DNA of 64,000 nucleotides from JANQMY01 sp965228775 (GTDB lineage: Bacteria; Pseudomonadota; Alphaproteobacteria; JANQMY01), in NCBI GenBank assembly GCA_965228775.1, contig OZ245840.1, forward strand, positions 1,302,001 through 1,366,000, read 5' to 3'. This document shows, piece by piece, positions 1 through 9,816 of the stretch. Position 1 is the first letter of the stretch; every line of letters begins with the position of its first letter. Under the pieces are notes generated by a model. That model did not search any database. It was not told the DNA's origin and saw only the letters and a list, made by a program, of their open reading frames with translations. The translations under genes were made by a program, and so were the position numbers.

Positions 1-1
1 C

Positions 2-1651
2 TTGTTACGGGAAAACCCCGGCGTGCTTGAAGAGTATCAGCGGCGGTTTGCCTACATCATGGTCGACGAATACCAAGATACGAACGTTGCGCAATATCTT
101 TGGCTGCGCCTTCTTGCGCAGAAACGGCAAAACATTTGCTGCGTCGGCGATGATGATCAGTCCATTTACGGCTGGCGGGGCGCGGAAGTGGACAACATCC
201 TACGTTTCGAGAAAGACTTCCCAGGGGCATGCACAATCCGGCTTGAGCAGAACTATCGGTCCACGCCACAGATTTTGGGCGCGGCTTCCGGTCTGATCGG
301 CGCCAACGAAAACCGTCTTGGAAAGACACTGTGGACGGATCAAAATGACGGCGACCCGGTTACCGTAAAAGGCTACTGGGATGGCGAAGAAGAAGCACGC
401 GCCATCGCTGATGAAATGGAAGCCTTGCAAGTCAAAGGCGTTACGCTCGATAAGATTGCAATCCTCGTGCGCGCAAGTTTCCAAATGCGCGAATTCGAAG
501 ACCGCTTCATCATGCTGGGCATCCCTTACCGTGTCATTGGAGGGCCGCGCTTCTATGAACGGGCGGAAATACGCGATGCCCTGGCTTACTTGCGACTAAT
601 CAATAGCCCCGCAGACGACCTTGCCTTCGAACGCATTGTCAACAAACCAAAGCGTGGCATTGGCGATGCATCTGTGCAGGTCCTGCAAAAGTTTGCCCGA
701 TCAGAACAGATGCCTCTGTTGCAGGCAACGAAACGGCTTATTGAAACAGATGAAATCTCGTCGCGCGCACGCAAATCCCTGCGTGATTTTGTCAGTATGG
801 TCGATAGATGGAGAGGCCTCATTCCCACCCTTCCGCATACCGACCTTGCAGAAATCATTCTAGATGAATCCGGCTACACGGAAATGTGGCAGAACGACAA
901 ATCGGCGGATGCACCAGGGCGCCTCGACAATCTGAGAGAATTCGTTCGATCGATGGACGAATTCGAGAACCTTGCTGGTTTTCTAGAACACGTCTCGCTG
1001 GTTATGGAGATGGAACAGTCAGACCATGCCCAGAAAGCCAGCCTCATGACACTCCACGCGGCTAAAGGGCTGGAGTTTCCAATCGTATTTTTGCCCGGAT
1101 GGGAAGAAGGCCTCTTTCCACATCAGCGATCTCTGGACGAAAGCGGCACATCAGGCCTGGAGGAGGAACGGCGTCTTGCCTATGTCGGCCTGACCCGCGC
1201 CAAGGAAAGCGCTTACGTGTCATTTGCCGCCAACCGCCGCATCCATGCCCAATGGCAGAGCTCGATCCCGTCTCGTTTCGTCGAGGAGATGCCAAAAGAA
1301 CACGTGGAAGTCCTCACCGAACGTGGCCTTTATGGCGGGACGCCATCCACCGGCAGATCTCCGCTGCAAGAGTCGGTTTTTGAGGGACACTACGAAAGCC
1401 CTGGCTGGCGACGGGCGCAGGCGGCAAAGGCGAGCGGGTTTGCTTCAAACCCTGCCCCATTGCAGGAGTATCAAACCGAACTCGTCACCAGCAGTCTGCC
1501 CAATGCTGTTCACTTCACGAAAGGCGAACGTGTCTTTCATCAGAAGTTCGGCTACGGAACGATTGAAATCGTAGATGGCAACAAACTTACGGTCTTGTTC
1601 GAAAAAGCCGGCCGCAAAAAAGTTGTCGATAACTTCGTAGAACGTCCGTAG
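2..1651 (+). CDS. uvrD: UvrD/PcrA-type DNA helicase, C-terminal part
   Basis: This is a superfamily 1A 3'-5' DNA helicase that unwinds DNA in nucleotide-excision and mismatch repair. The window begins inside the gene. The reading frame is open from the first bases, and the Walker B motif DEYQDTN sits only about 22 residues in, so roughly the first 200 residues are missing, including Walker A. Visible motifs in order are DEYQDTN (II), GDDDQSIYGWRGA (III), QNYRST (IV), TLHAAKGLEF (V) and YVGLTRAK (VI). The C-terminal tail contains VFHQKFGYGTI and KKVVDNFVERP, typical of PcrA/UvrD proteins. The first codon (TTG) is not a real start. The stop TAG shares its final G with the GTG start of prmA, so the two genes are probably cotranscribed. 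Confidence 0.95.
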   Translation: MLRENPGVLEEYQRRFAYIMVDEYQDTNVAQYLWLRLLAQKRQNICCVGDDDQSIYGWRGAEVDNILRFEKDFPGACTIRLEQNYRSTPQILGAASGLIGANENRLGKTLWTDQNDGDPVTVKGYWDGEEEARAIADEMEALQVKGVTLDKIAILVRASFQMREFEDRFIMLGIPYRVIGGPRFYERAEIRDALAYLRLINSPADDLAFERIVNKPKRGIGDASVQVLQKFARSEQMPLLQATKRLIETDEISSRARKSLRDFVSMVDRWRGLIPTLPHTDLAEIILDESGYTEMWQNDKSADAPGRLDNLREFVRSMDEFENLAGFLEHVSLVMEMEQSDHAQKASLMTLHAAKGLEFPIVFLPGWEEGLFPHQRSLDESGTSGLEEERRLAYVGLTRAKESAYVSFAANRRIHAQWQSSIPSRFVEEMPKEHVEVLTERGLYGGTPSTGRSPLQESVFEGHYESPGWRRAQAAKASGFASNPAPLQEYQTELVTSSLPNAVHFTKGERVFHQKFGYGTIEIVDGNKLTVLFEKAGRKKVVDNFVERP

Positions 1652-2523
1652 TGCCGCTTCACCAACTCCTTTTTCAGTCTCCCACGCAACACGAAGCAGA
1701 AATTGCGGTCGCGCACCTTGAAGACACCTTTCCCAATGCCTTCAGCAGCCTCTCCTACAGTCGCACATCCGGAACCGGCTGGGAGGTAATCGCCATTTTT
1801 CACGAAGGTCAGGAAGAAATCACGCTCCTGCCGGAAATAGAAACCTGTCTGGGTCTTGAGACAGGTGAGGCAAGTATCCAGGAAGTGCCAAACCAGGATT
1901 GGATCGCACATTCGCTCCAAAATCTAGCACCGGTCGATTGCGGCAAATTCGTTGTTTACGGCTCCCACGACGAGCCCTTCACGAGCTACGGCAGGGTCGG
2001 CATCCAGATTGATGCCGGACTCGCATTTGGTACTGGTCATCACGAAACCACGAAGGGCTGCCTCGTACTGCTGTCTGATGTACTTAAAGCGCAGCACCCA
2101 AAAAAGGCGCTAGATCTCGGTTGCGGAACCGGTGTCTTGGCGATCGCTTTTGTACGCCATTCGGCACGAAAAGCATTTGCCACAGATATCGATTCGATAG
2201 CGGTAGAGGTTGCCCTTAAGAACGGCAATCACAATGGTGTCAGCGATCGAATTCGATATGCCGCGGCGGAAGGCACACGACATAAGCTCATCGCTTCGAA
2301 TGCACCGTTTGACCTGGTTTTCGCGAACATATTGGCCAACCCTCTAAAGCAGATGGCCCAGGCGATTAGGATGATTACAGCACCACACAGCTCCCTTATT
2401 CTATCCGGGCTTCTGGCCGAACAGGAATCTGGGGTTTTGAGCGCCTACCGAATGGTTGGTTTTCACTTAAAAAAGCGTTGTATCATTGGCGGTTGGTCTA
2501 GCTTGCTTTTGACCAGAAAATGA
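1651..2523 (+). CDS. prmA: Ribosomal protein L11 methyltransferase
   Basis: This SAM-dependent enzyme trimethylates amino groups of ribosomal protein L11. The protein is 290 residues, near the usual 290-300. The N-terminal half carries the L11-recognition region with NQDWIAHS and FVVYGSHDE. The catalytic Rossmann domain shows GLAFGTGHHETT, the SAM-binding loop LDLGCGTGVLAIA and the motif FANILANPL, the PrmA form of the NPPY-type loop. The start is a GTG overlapping the uvrD stop by one base (TAGTG), which implies translational coupling. An M24 peptidase gene follows after 43 bases on the same strand. Confidence 0.95.
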   Translation: MPLHQLLFQSPTQHEAEIAVAHLEDTFPNAFSSLSYSRTSGTGWEVIAIFHEGQEEITLLPEIETCLGLETGEASIQEVPNQDWIAHSLQNLAPVDCGKFVVYGSHDEPFTSYGRVGIQIDAGLAFGTGHHETTKGCLVLLSDVLKAQHPKKALDLGCGTGVLAIAFVRHSARKAFATDIDSIAVEVALKNGNHNGVSDRIRYAAAEGTRHKLIASNAPFDLVFANILANPLKQMAQAIRMITAPHSSLILSGLLAEQESGVLSAYRMVGFHLKKRCIIGGWSSLLLTRK

Positions 2524-2566
2524 TAACTTTCTTCTCCTTATCGACCGTGGAACCCATATATCCGAT

Positions 2567-4390
2567 ATGTTTCAGACCTTCGAAGAACACAGCGACAAAA
2601 CCGCCGGCCCGGTACGCGGCCGAAAGCTACAAGACCTGCTAGCAAGCAGAGGTTTTGACGGGTTAATTATTCCGCATGATGATGAATATCAAAACGAATA
2701 CACGCCGGCATGCTTTGAACGGCTGGCCTGGCTGACCGGATTCACCGGGTCCGCAGGCGTTGCCGTTGTTTTGCAAGATCGAGCGGCCATCTTCGTGGAC
2801 GGAAGATATACACTGGCTGTACGCGATCAGGTTGATACCGACTTTTTTGAGATCGTTCCCATAATGGACATCTCAGTTGGCGATTGGCTCAACAAAAATG
2901 CTTCCAGTTCGGCCAAGATCGGATTTGACGCATCGCTTCACACGGAAGCCTCCATCAAAAGGCTTCAGAAAGAGAGCAAAGAGAAAAGACTTCAATTCAT
3001 CTCCACCGATGGAAACCTGGTGGACTCGATTTGGACCGATCGGCCAGAAGAACCGTTAGAGCTTATTGTTCCGCATCCGATCGATTTTTCCGGGAAGGCA
3101 TCAGAAGAAAAACGTAAAGAAGTTGGCACGCAATTGGAAAAAAAGGGCGCGGAACTTGCCATTCTCACAAGTCCTTCCTCTATTGCTTGGCTACTGAATG
3201 TCCGTGGTGGGGATGTGGCTCATACCCCCCTCCCCTTGTGTAAGGGCGTGCTCGAAGCGAATGGACAATTTTCGCTTTTCGCGGATCCACGTAAAATCTC
3301 AGACGAATTGCTTCAGCACCTCGGCAATGAAGTTTCCGTTCAAGGCATAAGCGAATTTGAAAGCGCAGTTTCTGCATTGGGCCAAGGCGGCAAATCTGTT
3401 CTGATAGATCCCACCAGCACGCCATACTCAATCGTTAGTGCCCTTGAAGAGTCGGGTGCCCAAATTATCCGTGCAGAAGATCCTTGTGCGCTTCCACGCG
3501 CCATTAAGAACCAAGTTGAAATCAAAGGTACGAGAGATGCGCACCGCCGGGATGGCGCGGCTCTATCGAAATTTCTGCATTGGTTGGCCGTTGAAGGCGG
3601 AACCGGTGATATTGACGAAATCTCCGCGGTAAAACGATTAGAAGCGTTTCGGGCGGAAACAGGAAAGCTTCGCGACATAAGTTTCGAAACGATTTCTGGG
3701 GCAGGCCCGAACGGCGCAATCGTGCACTACCGGGTATCGGAACGAACGAACCGTAAACTGGAACCTGGCTCGCTTTTTCTTGTGGATTCCGGCGGACAAT
3801 ATCTCGACGGCACAACAGACGTTACCCGAACCGTCGCAATCGGCACCCCTTCTCAAGAACATCGCGACCGTTTCACCAGAGTGCTCAAGGGACATATCAA
3901 TTTGGCGTCCGCACGGTTTCCCGAAGGCACCACGGGTGCTGAACTGGATGTGCTGGCGAGAATGGCCCTATGGAAGGCAGGTCTGAACTTTGATCACGGA
4001 ACGGGCCACGGTGTCGGCAGCTATCTAGGGGTCCATGAAGGTCCACACAGTATTTCAAAGCGATCCTTTAACGTTGCCCTAAAGCCTGGCATGATCGTTT
4101 CAAACGAACCAGGCTATTATAAAACAGACGCCTATGGCATTCGCATAGAGAACCTCATCGTCGTAACGCCAGCAGAAGAAATTGCCGGTGGCGAACGACC
4201 GATGATGGGATTTGAAACTGTAACTCTGGCGCCTATCGACCGGTCACTCATCGACCCATCCCTCTTGAATGAAGAAGAAATCAGTTGGCTGAATGATTAT
4301 CACAAGAAAGTCCGAACAACCCTCGAAAGCCTAATTGAGGGAGATGCGAAATCCTGGCTCATTGCGATGACAGAACCTGTCAGCAAGTAA
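2567..4390 (+). CDS. pepP: Xaa-Pro aminopeptidase (aminopeptidase P, M24B), long form
   Basis: This metallopeptidase removes an N-terminal residue preceding proline. At 607 residues it is the long, three-domain form resembling eukaryotic APP1, not the ~440-residue E. coli PepP. Two creatinase-like N-terminal domains are followed by the pita-bread catalytic domain. The dinuclear metal ligands are visible: Asp in VDSGG (about residue 407), Asp in TTDVTRT (about 418), His in GTGHGVG (about 480), Glu in NEPGYY and Glu in IRIENL. It follows prmA on the same strand. Its stop codon lies two bases from the stop of the convergent ligA gene, leaving no room for a terminator. The symbol is by family only, since orthology to E. 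coli pepP is not strict. Confidence 0.9.
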   Translation: MFQTFEEHSDKTAGPVRGRKLQDLLASRGFDGLIIPHDDEYQNEYTPACFERLAWLTGFTGSAGVAVVLQDRAAIFVDGRYTLAVRDQVDTDFFEIVPIMDISVGDWLNKNASSSAKIGFDASLHTEASIKRLQKESKEKRLQFISTDGNLVDSIWTDRPEEPLELIVPHPIDFSGKASEEKRKEVGTQLEKKGAELAILTSPSSIAWLLNVRGGDVAHTPLPLCKGVLEANGQFSLFADPRKISDELLQHLGNEVSVQGISEFESAVSALGQGGKSVLIDPTSTPYSIVSALEESGAQIIRAEDPCALPRAIKNQVEIKGTRDAHRRDGAALSKFLHWLAVEGGTGDIDEISAVKRLEAFRAETGKLRDISFETISGAGPNGAIVHYRVSERTNRKLEPGSLFLVDSGGQYLDGTTDVTRTVAIGTPSQEHRDRFTRVLKGHINLASARFPEGTTGAELDVLARMALWKAGLNFDHGTGHGVGSYLGVHEGPHSISKRSFNVALKPGMIVSNEPGYYKTDAYGIRIENLIVVTPAEEIAGGERPMMGFETVTLAPIDRSLIDPSLLNEEEISWLNDYHKKVRTTLESLIEGDAKSWLIAMTEPVSK

Positions 4391-4392
4391 GC

Positions 4393-6501
4393 CTACTTCG
4401 CCAATTCCAGCCACTCGTCTTCTGTTAGCACTGCAACGTCGAGCTCCTGCGCCTTTTTGAGCTTTGAACCGGCGCCGGGGCCCGCAACCAAATAGTCCGT
4501 CTTACTGGAAACCGAACCGGATACTTTAGCGCCAAGGCTTTCTGCTTTTGCTTTTGCTTCACTGCGGGTCATCTTTTCTAGTGTGCCCGTGAAGACGATC
4601 GTTTTGCCTGTCACGGGAGAATCGCTCTCCGGCATTTCAGCGTCTTGGACGGTAATTTGAGCCAACAGCCGATCAACCGCTTCGATATTGTGCTCTTCAT
4701 CGAAAAACTCAATCATCGACAGAGCAACAATTTCGCCAATGCCGTCGATATTAATAAGCTCCTCGCGTGCCTCGCTCGCTTCGTCTTGCGCACGTTTCAT
4801 ACTGTCGTAGAACTTGTCAAAGCTGCCATAGGTCCTCGCCAATAGACCAGCAATCGTATCCCCAATATGCCGTATGCCCAACGCGAAGATAAAGCGATCA
4901 AGATCGATTGATCGCCGTTCGTCGATAGCTTCGAAAAGGTTTCGGACAGAGGTTGCCCCCCAGCCATCCCGATCCTCCAAGCTTTCGAATGCCTCTCCAT
5001 TCCGTGATGCAAGCGTAAAAATATCGGCCGGTTCACCAACAATGCCTTCGTCATGGAATTTCTCGATCTGCTTAGCTCCCAAACCGTCTATGTCGAATGC
5101 ATTACGGCTCACAAAGTGCTTGAGACGTTCGACCGACTGAGCAGGACAAAATAAACCGCCAGTACAGCGACGTGCCGCATCCAGCTTTCCGCTCTTGGGG
5201 TTCAGACTCCGCACCGCTTTGCTTCCGCAGACAGGGCATTGTTCCGGGAACTGATAGGGCTTGGCCTTAGGATTGCGCTTCTCTGAAACAACAGAGACGA
5301 CTTGCGGGATGACATCACCGGCCCGTTGAACAACAACGGTGTCACCGATCCGAATGTCCTTGCGTTCAATTTCATCTTGATTGTGCAAGGTAGCATTGGA
5401 CACCACTACCCCACCCACGGTAACCGGTTGAAGACGTGCCACAGGCGTCAAAGTGCCGGTACGGCCAACCTGTATTTCAATATCTTTCAGAACGGTCTGC
5501 GCTTTTTCCGCCGGAAATTTGTGAGCGACGGCCCAACGAGGTGACCGAGAGACAAACCCTAAGCGCTGCTGCCAATCCAAACGGTCAATTTTATAAACGA
5601 CACCATCTATGTCATACCCAAGATCCGCACGCTGATTTTCTATTGACCGATATGCCGACAGCATCTCTTCAACCGACTTGCATATCGCCGTATGCGGATT
5701 GACCGAAAAGCCCCACTTCTTAAACTTTTTCAGAACACCCATCTGGGTATCGGAGGGCTCTTCACTTAGCTCTCCCCACGCATAGGCAAAGAAATGAAGC
5801 AGCCGCTGCGCTGTAATACGCGCATCAAGTTGACGCAAGGATCCAGCAGCCGCATTGCGCGGATTTGCAAAAACTTGCTTTTCTTGAGACGCCTGACGTT
5901 CATTGAGTTTCTCAAAGTCGGCGTGGCTCATATACACTTCACCCCGCACCTCCACCACGCTTGGGACATCCTTCGCAGTTAGCGTCAGGGGAATGTCTTT
6001 GATCGTTCGAAGGTTTTGCGTGATGTCTTCACCGATTTCACCGTCACCTCGCGTTGCTCCTTGTACGAACACACCATCTTCGTAACGAAGGCTCGCGGAA
6101 AGCCCATCGATCTTTGGCTCAGCTGTAACCGCAACGCTATCCGCTTCATTCAGATTAAGAAATCTTTGAATGCGCTTGATAAACTCTGCAACATCATCGT
6201 CATCAAAAGCATTGTCCAGCGACAGCATTGGGCGCCGATGCTTGACCTTATCAAATTTGTCGAGCGGAGCGGCCCCTACCCGGCCACTCGGGCTGTCTGC
6301 ACGTACCAGCTCCGGGAACCGTTCTTCAATTTCGGAATTCCGTCGGCGTAACTTGTCATATTCGGCGTCCGACACGGTCGGCGCATCATCCTGGTGATAG
6401 GCCGCATCGTGCTTTGCTATCTCAGTTGCCAACCGTTCAAGTTCTGCGAGGGCTTGTTTTTCCGAAAGCTTCGGAACGGGCGTGTTACTGCGCGAAGTCA
6501 T
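4393..6501 (-). CDS. ligA: NAD-dependent DNA ligase LigA
   Basis: This essential NAD+-dependent ligase seals nicks in replication and repair. At 702 residues it has the complete architecture. The N-terminal Ia region contains the YHQDDAP-type NMN-binding segment. The adenylation domain carries the catalytic lysine in AEPKIDGLS. An OB fold follows, then a Cys4 zinc finger (CPVCGS...CTGGLFC), a helix-hairpin-helix region, and a C-terminal BRCT domain beginning near VTGKTIVFTGTL. It lies 12 bases downstream of recN on the same strand, in the recN-ligA order common in alphaproteobacteria. It is convergent with the aminopeptidase P gene with only two bases between stops. Confidence 0.97.
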   Translation of the reverse strand: MTSRSNTPVPKLSEKQALAELERLATEIAKHDAAYHQDDAPTVSDAEYDKLRRRNSEIEERFPELVRADSPSGRVGAAPLDKFDKVKHRRPMLSLDNAFDDDDVAEFIKRIQRFLNLNEADSVAVTAEPKIDGLSASLRYEDGVFVQGATRGDGEIGEDITQNLRTIKDIPLTLTAKDVPSVVEVRGEVYMSHADFEKLNERQASQEKQVFANPRNAAAGSLRQLDARITAQRLLHFFAYAWGELSEEPSDTQMGVLKKFKKWGFSVNPHTAICKSVEEMLSAYRSIENQRADLGYDIDGVVYKIDRLDWQQRLGFVSRSPRWAVAHKFPAEKAQTVLKDIEIQVGRTGTLTPVARLQPVTVGGVVVSNATLHNQDEIERKDIRIGDTVVVQRAGDVIPQVVSVVSEKRNPKAKPYQFPEQCPVCGSKAVRSLNPKSGKLDAARRCTGGLFCPAQSVERLKHFVSRNAFDIDGLGAKQIEKFHDEGIVGEPADIFTLASRNGEAFESLEDRDGWGATSVRNLFEAIDERRSIDLDRFIFALGIRHIGDTIAGLLARTYGSFDKFYDSMKRAQDEASEAREELINIDGIGEIVALSMIEFFDEEHNIEAVDRLLAQITVQDAEMPESDSPVTGKTIVFTGTLEKMTRSEAKAKAESLGAKVSGSVSSKTDYLVAGPGAGSKLKKAQELDVAVLTEDEWLELAK

Positions 6502-6513
6502 TTAATCTTTCGC

Positions 6514-8190
6514 CTAATCTTGGCGTAACAATTGATCTGCCGCAGCACGGGCCTCATCAGTTACTTTGGCACCTGCCAACATACGCGCAATTTCCTCCCG
6601 CCGCTCCTGATCGTCCAACCCTTCGACTTTCGTAAGAACCTGATCAGCCTTTTTCTTGCTCCCACCATCTTTCCGAATACGCCAATGCCGGTTCGCTCTC
6701 GCAGCCACTTGGGGACTGTGTGTAATAACGAGCACTTGCCCATCTTTGGAAAGAGTTTGCAGACGCTCTCCTACCGCATCGGCTACGGCTCCGCCAACAC
6801 CCTGGTCGACCTCATCAAAGATAAGAGTTTTGTTATCGGATACTTTTCTGAGCGCCACCTTAAGCGCGAGGGCAAACCTCGCTAGCTCTCCCCCAGATGC
6901 CACCTTGCCAATTGGGCCCATGGGCGTATTAGGGTTCGTCGCTGCATGAAACTCGACCGTTTCGAGGCCATAGCGTCTTGACACGCCATTGGTCAGAGCG
7001 CTGACTTTTGTTTCAAACAAGGCCTTCTCTAGTTTCAGCGGCGCAAGCTCTTTCTTTATCTCTTTGTCCAACTTATTCGCTGCAGACTTGCGCTTCTTCG
7101 ACAATTTTCCCGCGATTTCCGCATACTCCGTTTCAGCGTCCGCAACGAGAGCCTTAAGTTCTTGCAGACGCTTTTGATCATGGTCGAGAGACCCAATTTT
7201 CTCGGAAATGCTTTTCAAGAGATTGGGCAACTGATCAACAGACACGTTGTGTTTCCGCGCTGCGGCCCTTAGCGCGAATAGCCTCTCCTCTGTAGAATCC
7301 AAATCAGAAGGATTAAACTCCAGATCACGGATCAATCCATCAATCAGCTGAGTGGCGTCCGCAATCAACTCAGATGCTCCCTCTAGCTTTTTAACAGAAA
7401 GCTCGAGCTTGTCGGTGCCCGATACTTTCGTCCCGCCCAATTGGCGTAAAACTCTGTATAGCTCCCTTTCGACACCATTCTCATCGGCCAATTTCCCAAA
7501 CGCCTGAGATATCTCGGCGTGTACCGACTCAGCCTGCATCATGAAGGCCCGACGGTCGGCGAGTTCTTGTTCTTCGTCAGATTGCGGATCTAGTGTTTGA
7601 AGCTCTTCTTGAACGTGGAGAAGATAGTCCTTTTCTTTCGCGAGTTCAGCGATCATTGTCTCATGATCGCGCAGCTCTTTCTCGAACCGTTGAAGCTTCT
7701 CGAAGACGCGCTCTGTTTCGGCGACGAGATCCCCCAATCCTCCGAATTGATCTAGAAGAGATCGGTGAGAGGCCGCATCCATAAGCTGGCGATCGCCGTG
7801 TTGTCCATGTATCTCTAATAATCTTTCACCGACTTTCGTCAGTGTCGAAACCGCCACGGGGCTATCATTTACGAAAGCCCGGGTGCGCCCGTCTTTCGTG
7901 ACAATGCGCTTTAGAATGATGGTTTCGCCTGAAGAGATATCGAGCTCTTCAAGGGAGCTCAACGCGTTCTCCACACCGGCAACATCAAACTCTGCGGAAA
8001 CGGACCCTTTTTCCTGGCCCTGGCGTACAAAAGAGCGGTCAGCCCGTGCGCCGGTAGCCAGCCCCAGGGAATCCAAGATTATTGATTTTCCGGCCCCGGT
8101 TTCTCCGGTAAGCACGCAAAGGCCGTCGGAGAACTCGATGTCCAGCCTGTCGATCAGGACAATGTCCCGAATAGACAGACCGATCAGCAT
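6514..8190 (-). CDS. recN: DNA repair protein RecN
   Basis: RecN is an SMC-like ATPase acting early in double-strand break repair and recombination. The protein is 558 residues, the usual size. The N-terminal head half has Walker A GETGAGKS (about residues 30-37). A long charged coiled-coil middle (roughly 150-380) follows. The C-terminal head half has the ABC signature region KVASGGELARFALAL and Walker B TLIFDEVDQGVGG. It sits between bamD (9 bases upstream) and ligA (12 bases downstream) and probably belongs to their transcript. I saw no LexA box immediately upstream, where bamD leaves little space. Confidence 0.97.
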   Translation of the reverse strand: MLIGLSIRDIVLIDRLDIEFSDGLCVLTGETGAGKSIILDSLGLATGARADRSFVRQGQEKGSVSAEFDVAGVENALSSLEELDISSGETIILKRIVTKDGRTRAFVNDSPVAVSTLTKVGERLLEIHGQHGDRQLMDAASHRSLLDQFGGLGDLVAETERVFEKLQRFEKELRDHETMIAELAKEKDYLLHVQEELQTLDPQSDEEQELADRRAFMMQAESVHAEISQAFGKLADENGVERELYRVLRQLGGTKVSGTDKLELSVKKLEGASELIADATQLIDGLIRDLEFNPSDLDSTEERLFALRAAARKHNVSVDQLPNLLKSISEKIGSLDHDQKRLQELKALVADAETEYAEIAGKLSKKRKSAANKLDKEIKKELAPLKLEKALFETKVSALTNGVSRRYGLETVEFHAATNPNTPMGPIGKVASGGELARFALALKVALRKVSDNKTLIFDEVDQGVGGAVADAVGERLQTLSKDGQVLVITHSPQVAARANRHWRIRKDGGSKKKADQVLTKVEGLDDQERREEIARMLAGAKVTDEARAAADQLLRQD

Positions 8191-8199
8191 TTTGAGACC

Positions 8200-9078
8200 C
8201 TAGAATACGTTGTTCCAAGCTCTCGCAATCCAAGACCGTTCATTGATGGCAGGCTCAAGATCATCGCTTGCAAGTAGTTTGTACGAATCTTCGTACCAAT
8301 CCTCATTCGGATAATTATATCCCAAAACCGCAGCCGCCGTCTGCGCTTCACGGTCAATTCCAATGGCCATATATGCTTCGGTCAAGCGATGCAATGCCTC
8401 CGGCACATGGCTGGTCCGTTGGTAGTTTTCCACAACGCTCCGGAAACGATTGATGGCAGATACGTATTGCCCCTTCTTTAGGTAATACCGCCCGATAGAC
8501 AGCTCCTTACCGGCAAGATGATCTTCCGCCATGTCGATCTTCAGCCGTGCATCCCGAGCATATTCGGAGCTGGGAAAGCGCCGAACCACCTCTCGAAGAG
8601 CATTGAGCGACTGCTCGGTGACCTTTTGATCGCGTTGAACGTCAACGATGCGCTCATAAAACGAAATAGCCTTCAGGTAGTAAGCATAACCCACATGCTC
8701 ATTACCTGGGTGAAGCGCGATAAACCGTTCGGTCGCCAGGATCGCATCCTCATATTTGTTACTTTTATAGTAGGAGTAAGCAGCCATCAGCATTGCCCGG
8801 CGGGCCCACTGGGAATAGGGGTGCTGACGCTCGACTTCATCGAATTTCAAAGCAGCGAGATTGTAGACCTCTTTCTGCATCGTTTCGTAGGCATCGTTGT
8901 AGAGCTCCTCAACCGTTCGCTCCACGTATTCATTCTCGGGTGTGGAATTTCCACTGCCGCAAGCAGCCAAGAACAGGGTCGCGGCAATTAGCACGGCCAC
9001 GTGACGCCCAAAACCAATCGAGTTTCCGGATTGTCTACCTTCGACCTGGGGCTGTTTTGTTAGGGGTCTGTTACCCAT
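8200..9078 (-). CDS. bamD: Outer membrane assembly lipoprotein BamD
   Basis: BamD is an essential lipoprotein of the BAM complex that folds beta-barrel proteins into the outer membrane. The chosen ATG start (MGNRPL) gives 292 residues. An in-frame TTG 15 codons further upstream is possible but less likely. A signal peptide runs from about residue 20 to a lipobox LAAC, so the mature protein begins at Cys and faces the periplasm. The body is five TPR-like helical pairs, seen in VEELYNDAYETM, FDEVERQHPYSQWA and AYYLKAISFYERI. AAAVLGYNYPNEDWY near the C-terminus is characteristic. It lies just upstream of recN and downstream of lpxC, as in many alphaproteobacteria. Confidence 0.93.
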   Translation of the reverse strand: MGNRPLTKQPQVEGRQSGNSIGFGRHVAVLIAATLFLAACGSGNSTPENEYVERTVEELYNDAYETMQKEVYNLAALKFDEVERQHPYSQWARRAMLMAAYSYYKSNKYEDAILATERFIALHPGNEHVGYAYYLKAISFYERIVDVQRDQKVTEQSLNALREVVRRFPSSEYARDARLKIDMAEDHLAGKELSIGRYYLKKGQYVSAINRFRSVVENYQRTSHVPEALHRLTEAYMAIGIDREAQTAAAVLGYNYPNEDWYEDSYKLLASDDLEPAINERSWIARAWNNVF

Positions 9079-9333
9079 ATGTCCACTCTGCCTTCTTACG
9101 CATGTTACGCACTCCCGACGCAATCACTTTTACAGAAAGAGGCCGGCCAATCCAAGGCAATTGGCCGAATATGGTCACCGTTTCACATTTGATTGACCCA
9201 AGATCGCAAAAAAAACCGAGAATCGGACTTGCCTTTTCTTCACTGCAGAACATCTCACTTAAGCGCTGAGAGTGTTTCATCAGGTTTTGAGCCATTTTGT
9301 GAAGTCGGCGCCCAATGGAAAGAGGCAGAAACG

Positions 9334-9783
9334 GTGGATATTTCATCTAATGAGAGCAATGCACGTCTAGCCAAACGTGTAGATGAGTATGTTGGTGAAC
9401 AGATACGCCGTCGGCGCACGGTTCTTGGTCTTACTCAAGAACAACTGGCCAGCGCCCTTAAGATCTCATATCAGCAAGTGCAGAAGTATGAGACCGGCGC
9501 CAACCGCGTGAGCGCGGGCCGCCTTTTCGAAATTGCGCAGCATCTGGATGTGGGGGTGGCTTACTTCTTTGATGGTGTCGAACCGGATATGTCCGGCCGG
9601 GTACTCCCTCACGGGGGCCGAAGCCGCACGACCATAGAATTGGTGCGAAACTTCTCTGAAATCAAAGATGCCTCGGTACGGAACGCTGTGGCTAGTTTGG
9701 TGAAGTCACTCTGCAACGATCAAAACGACGAACCGATTGGCCAAAAAGAAGAGGCCAACAACCACCAGGTCGAAAGCCTCTAA
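9334..9783 (+). CDS. XRE-family helix-turn-helix transcriptional regulator
   Basis: A 149-residue DNA-binding protein with an N-terminal XRE/Cro-type helix-turn-helix at about residues 20-75 (RRTVLGLTQEQLASALKIS followed by YQQVQKYETGANRVSAGRL). The downstream VAYFFDGV segment is typical of a short alphaproteobacterial regulator family. The C-terminal part contains a helical RNFSEIKDASVRNAVASLVKSL stretch and an acidic tail. The GTG at 9334 is preferred because AGAGG lies 8 bases upstream; the longer frame from a TTG at 9193 has no ribosome site. It is divergent from bamD and convergent with lpxC. Its target is unknown and no operator could be assigned. Confidence 0.85.
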   Translation: MDISSNESNARLAKRVDEYVGEQIRRRRTVLGLTQEQLASALKISYQQVQKYETGANRVSAGRLFEIAQHLDVGVAYFFDGVEPDMSGRVLPHGGRSRTTIELVRNFSEIKDASVRNAVASLVKSLCNDQNDEPIGQKEEANNHQVESL

Positions 9784-9816
9784 TCCCTCATTGCTAGCGC
9801 AAGTTTTATTACCTTG

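Noticed and set aside
9193..9333. Upstream 47-codon extension of the XRE regulator starting at TTG
   Set aside because: The translated extension has no family resemblance and no ribosome site; GTG 9334 has AGAGG at the right distance.
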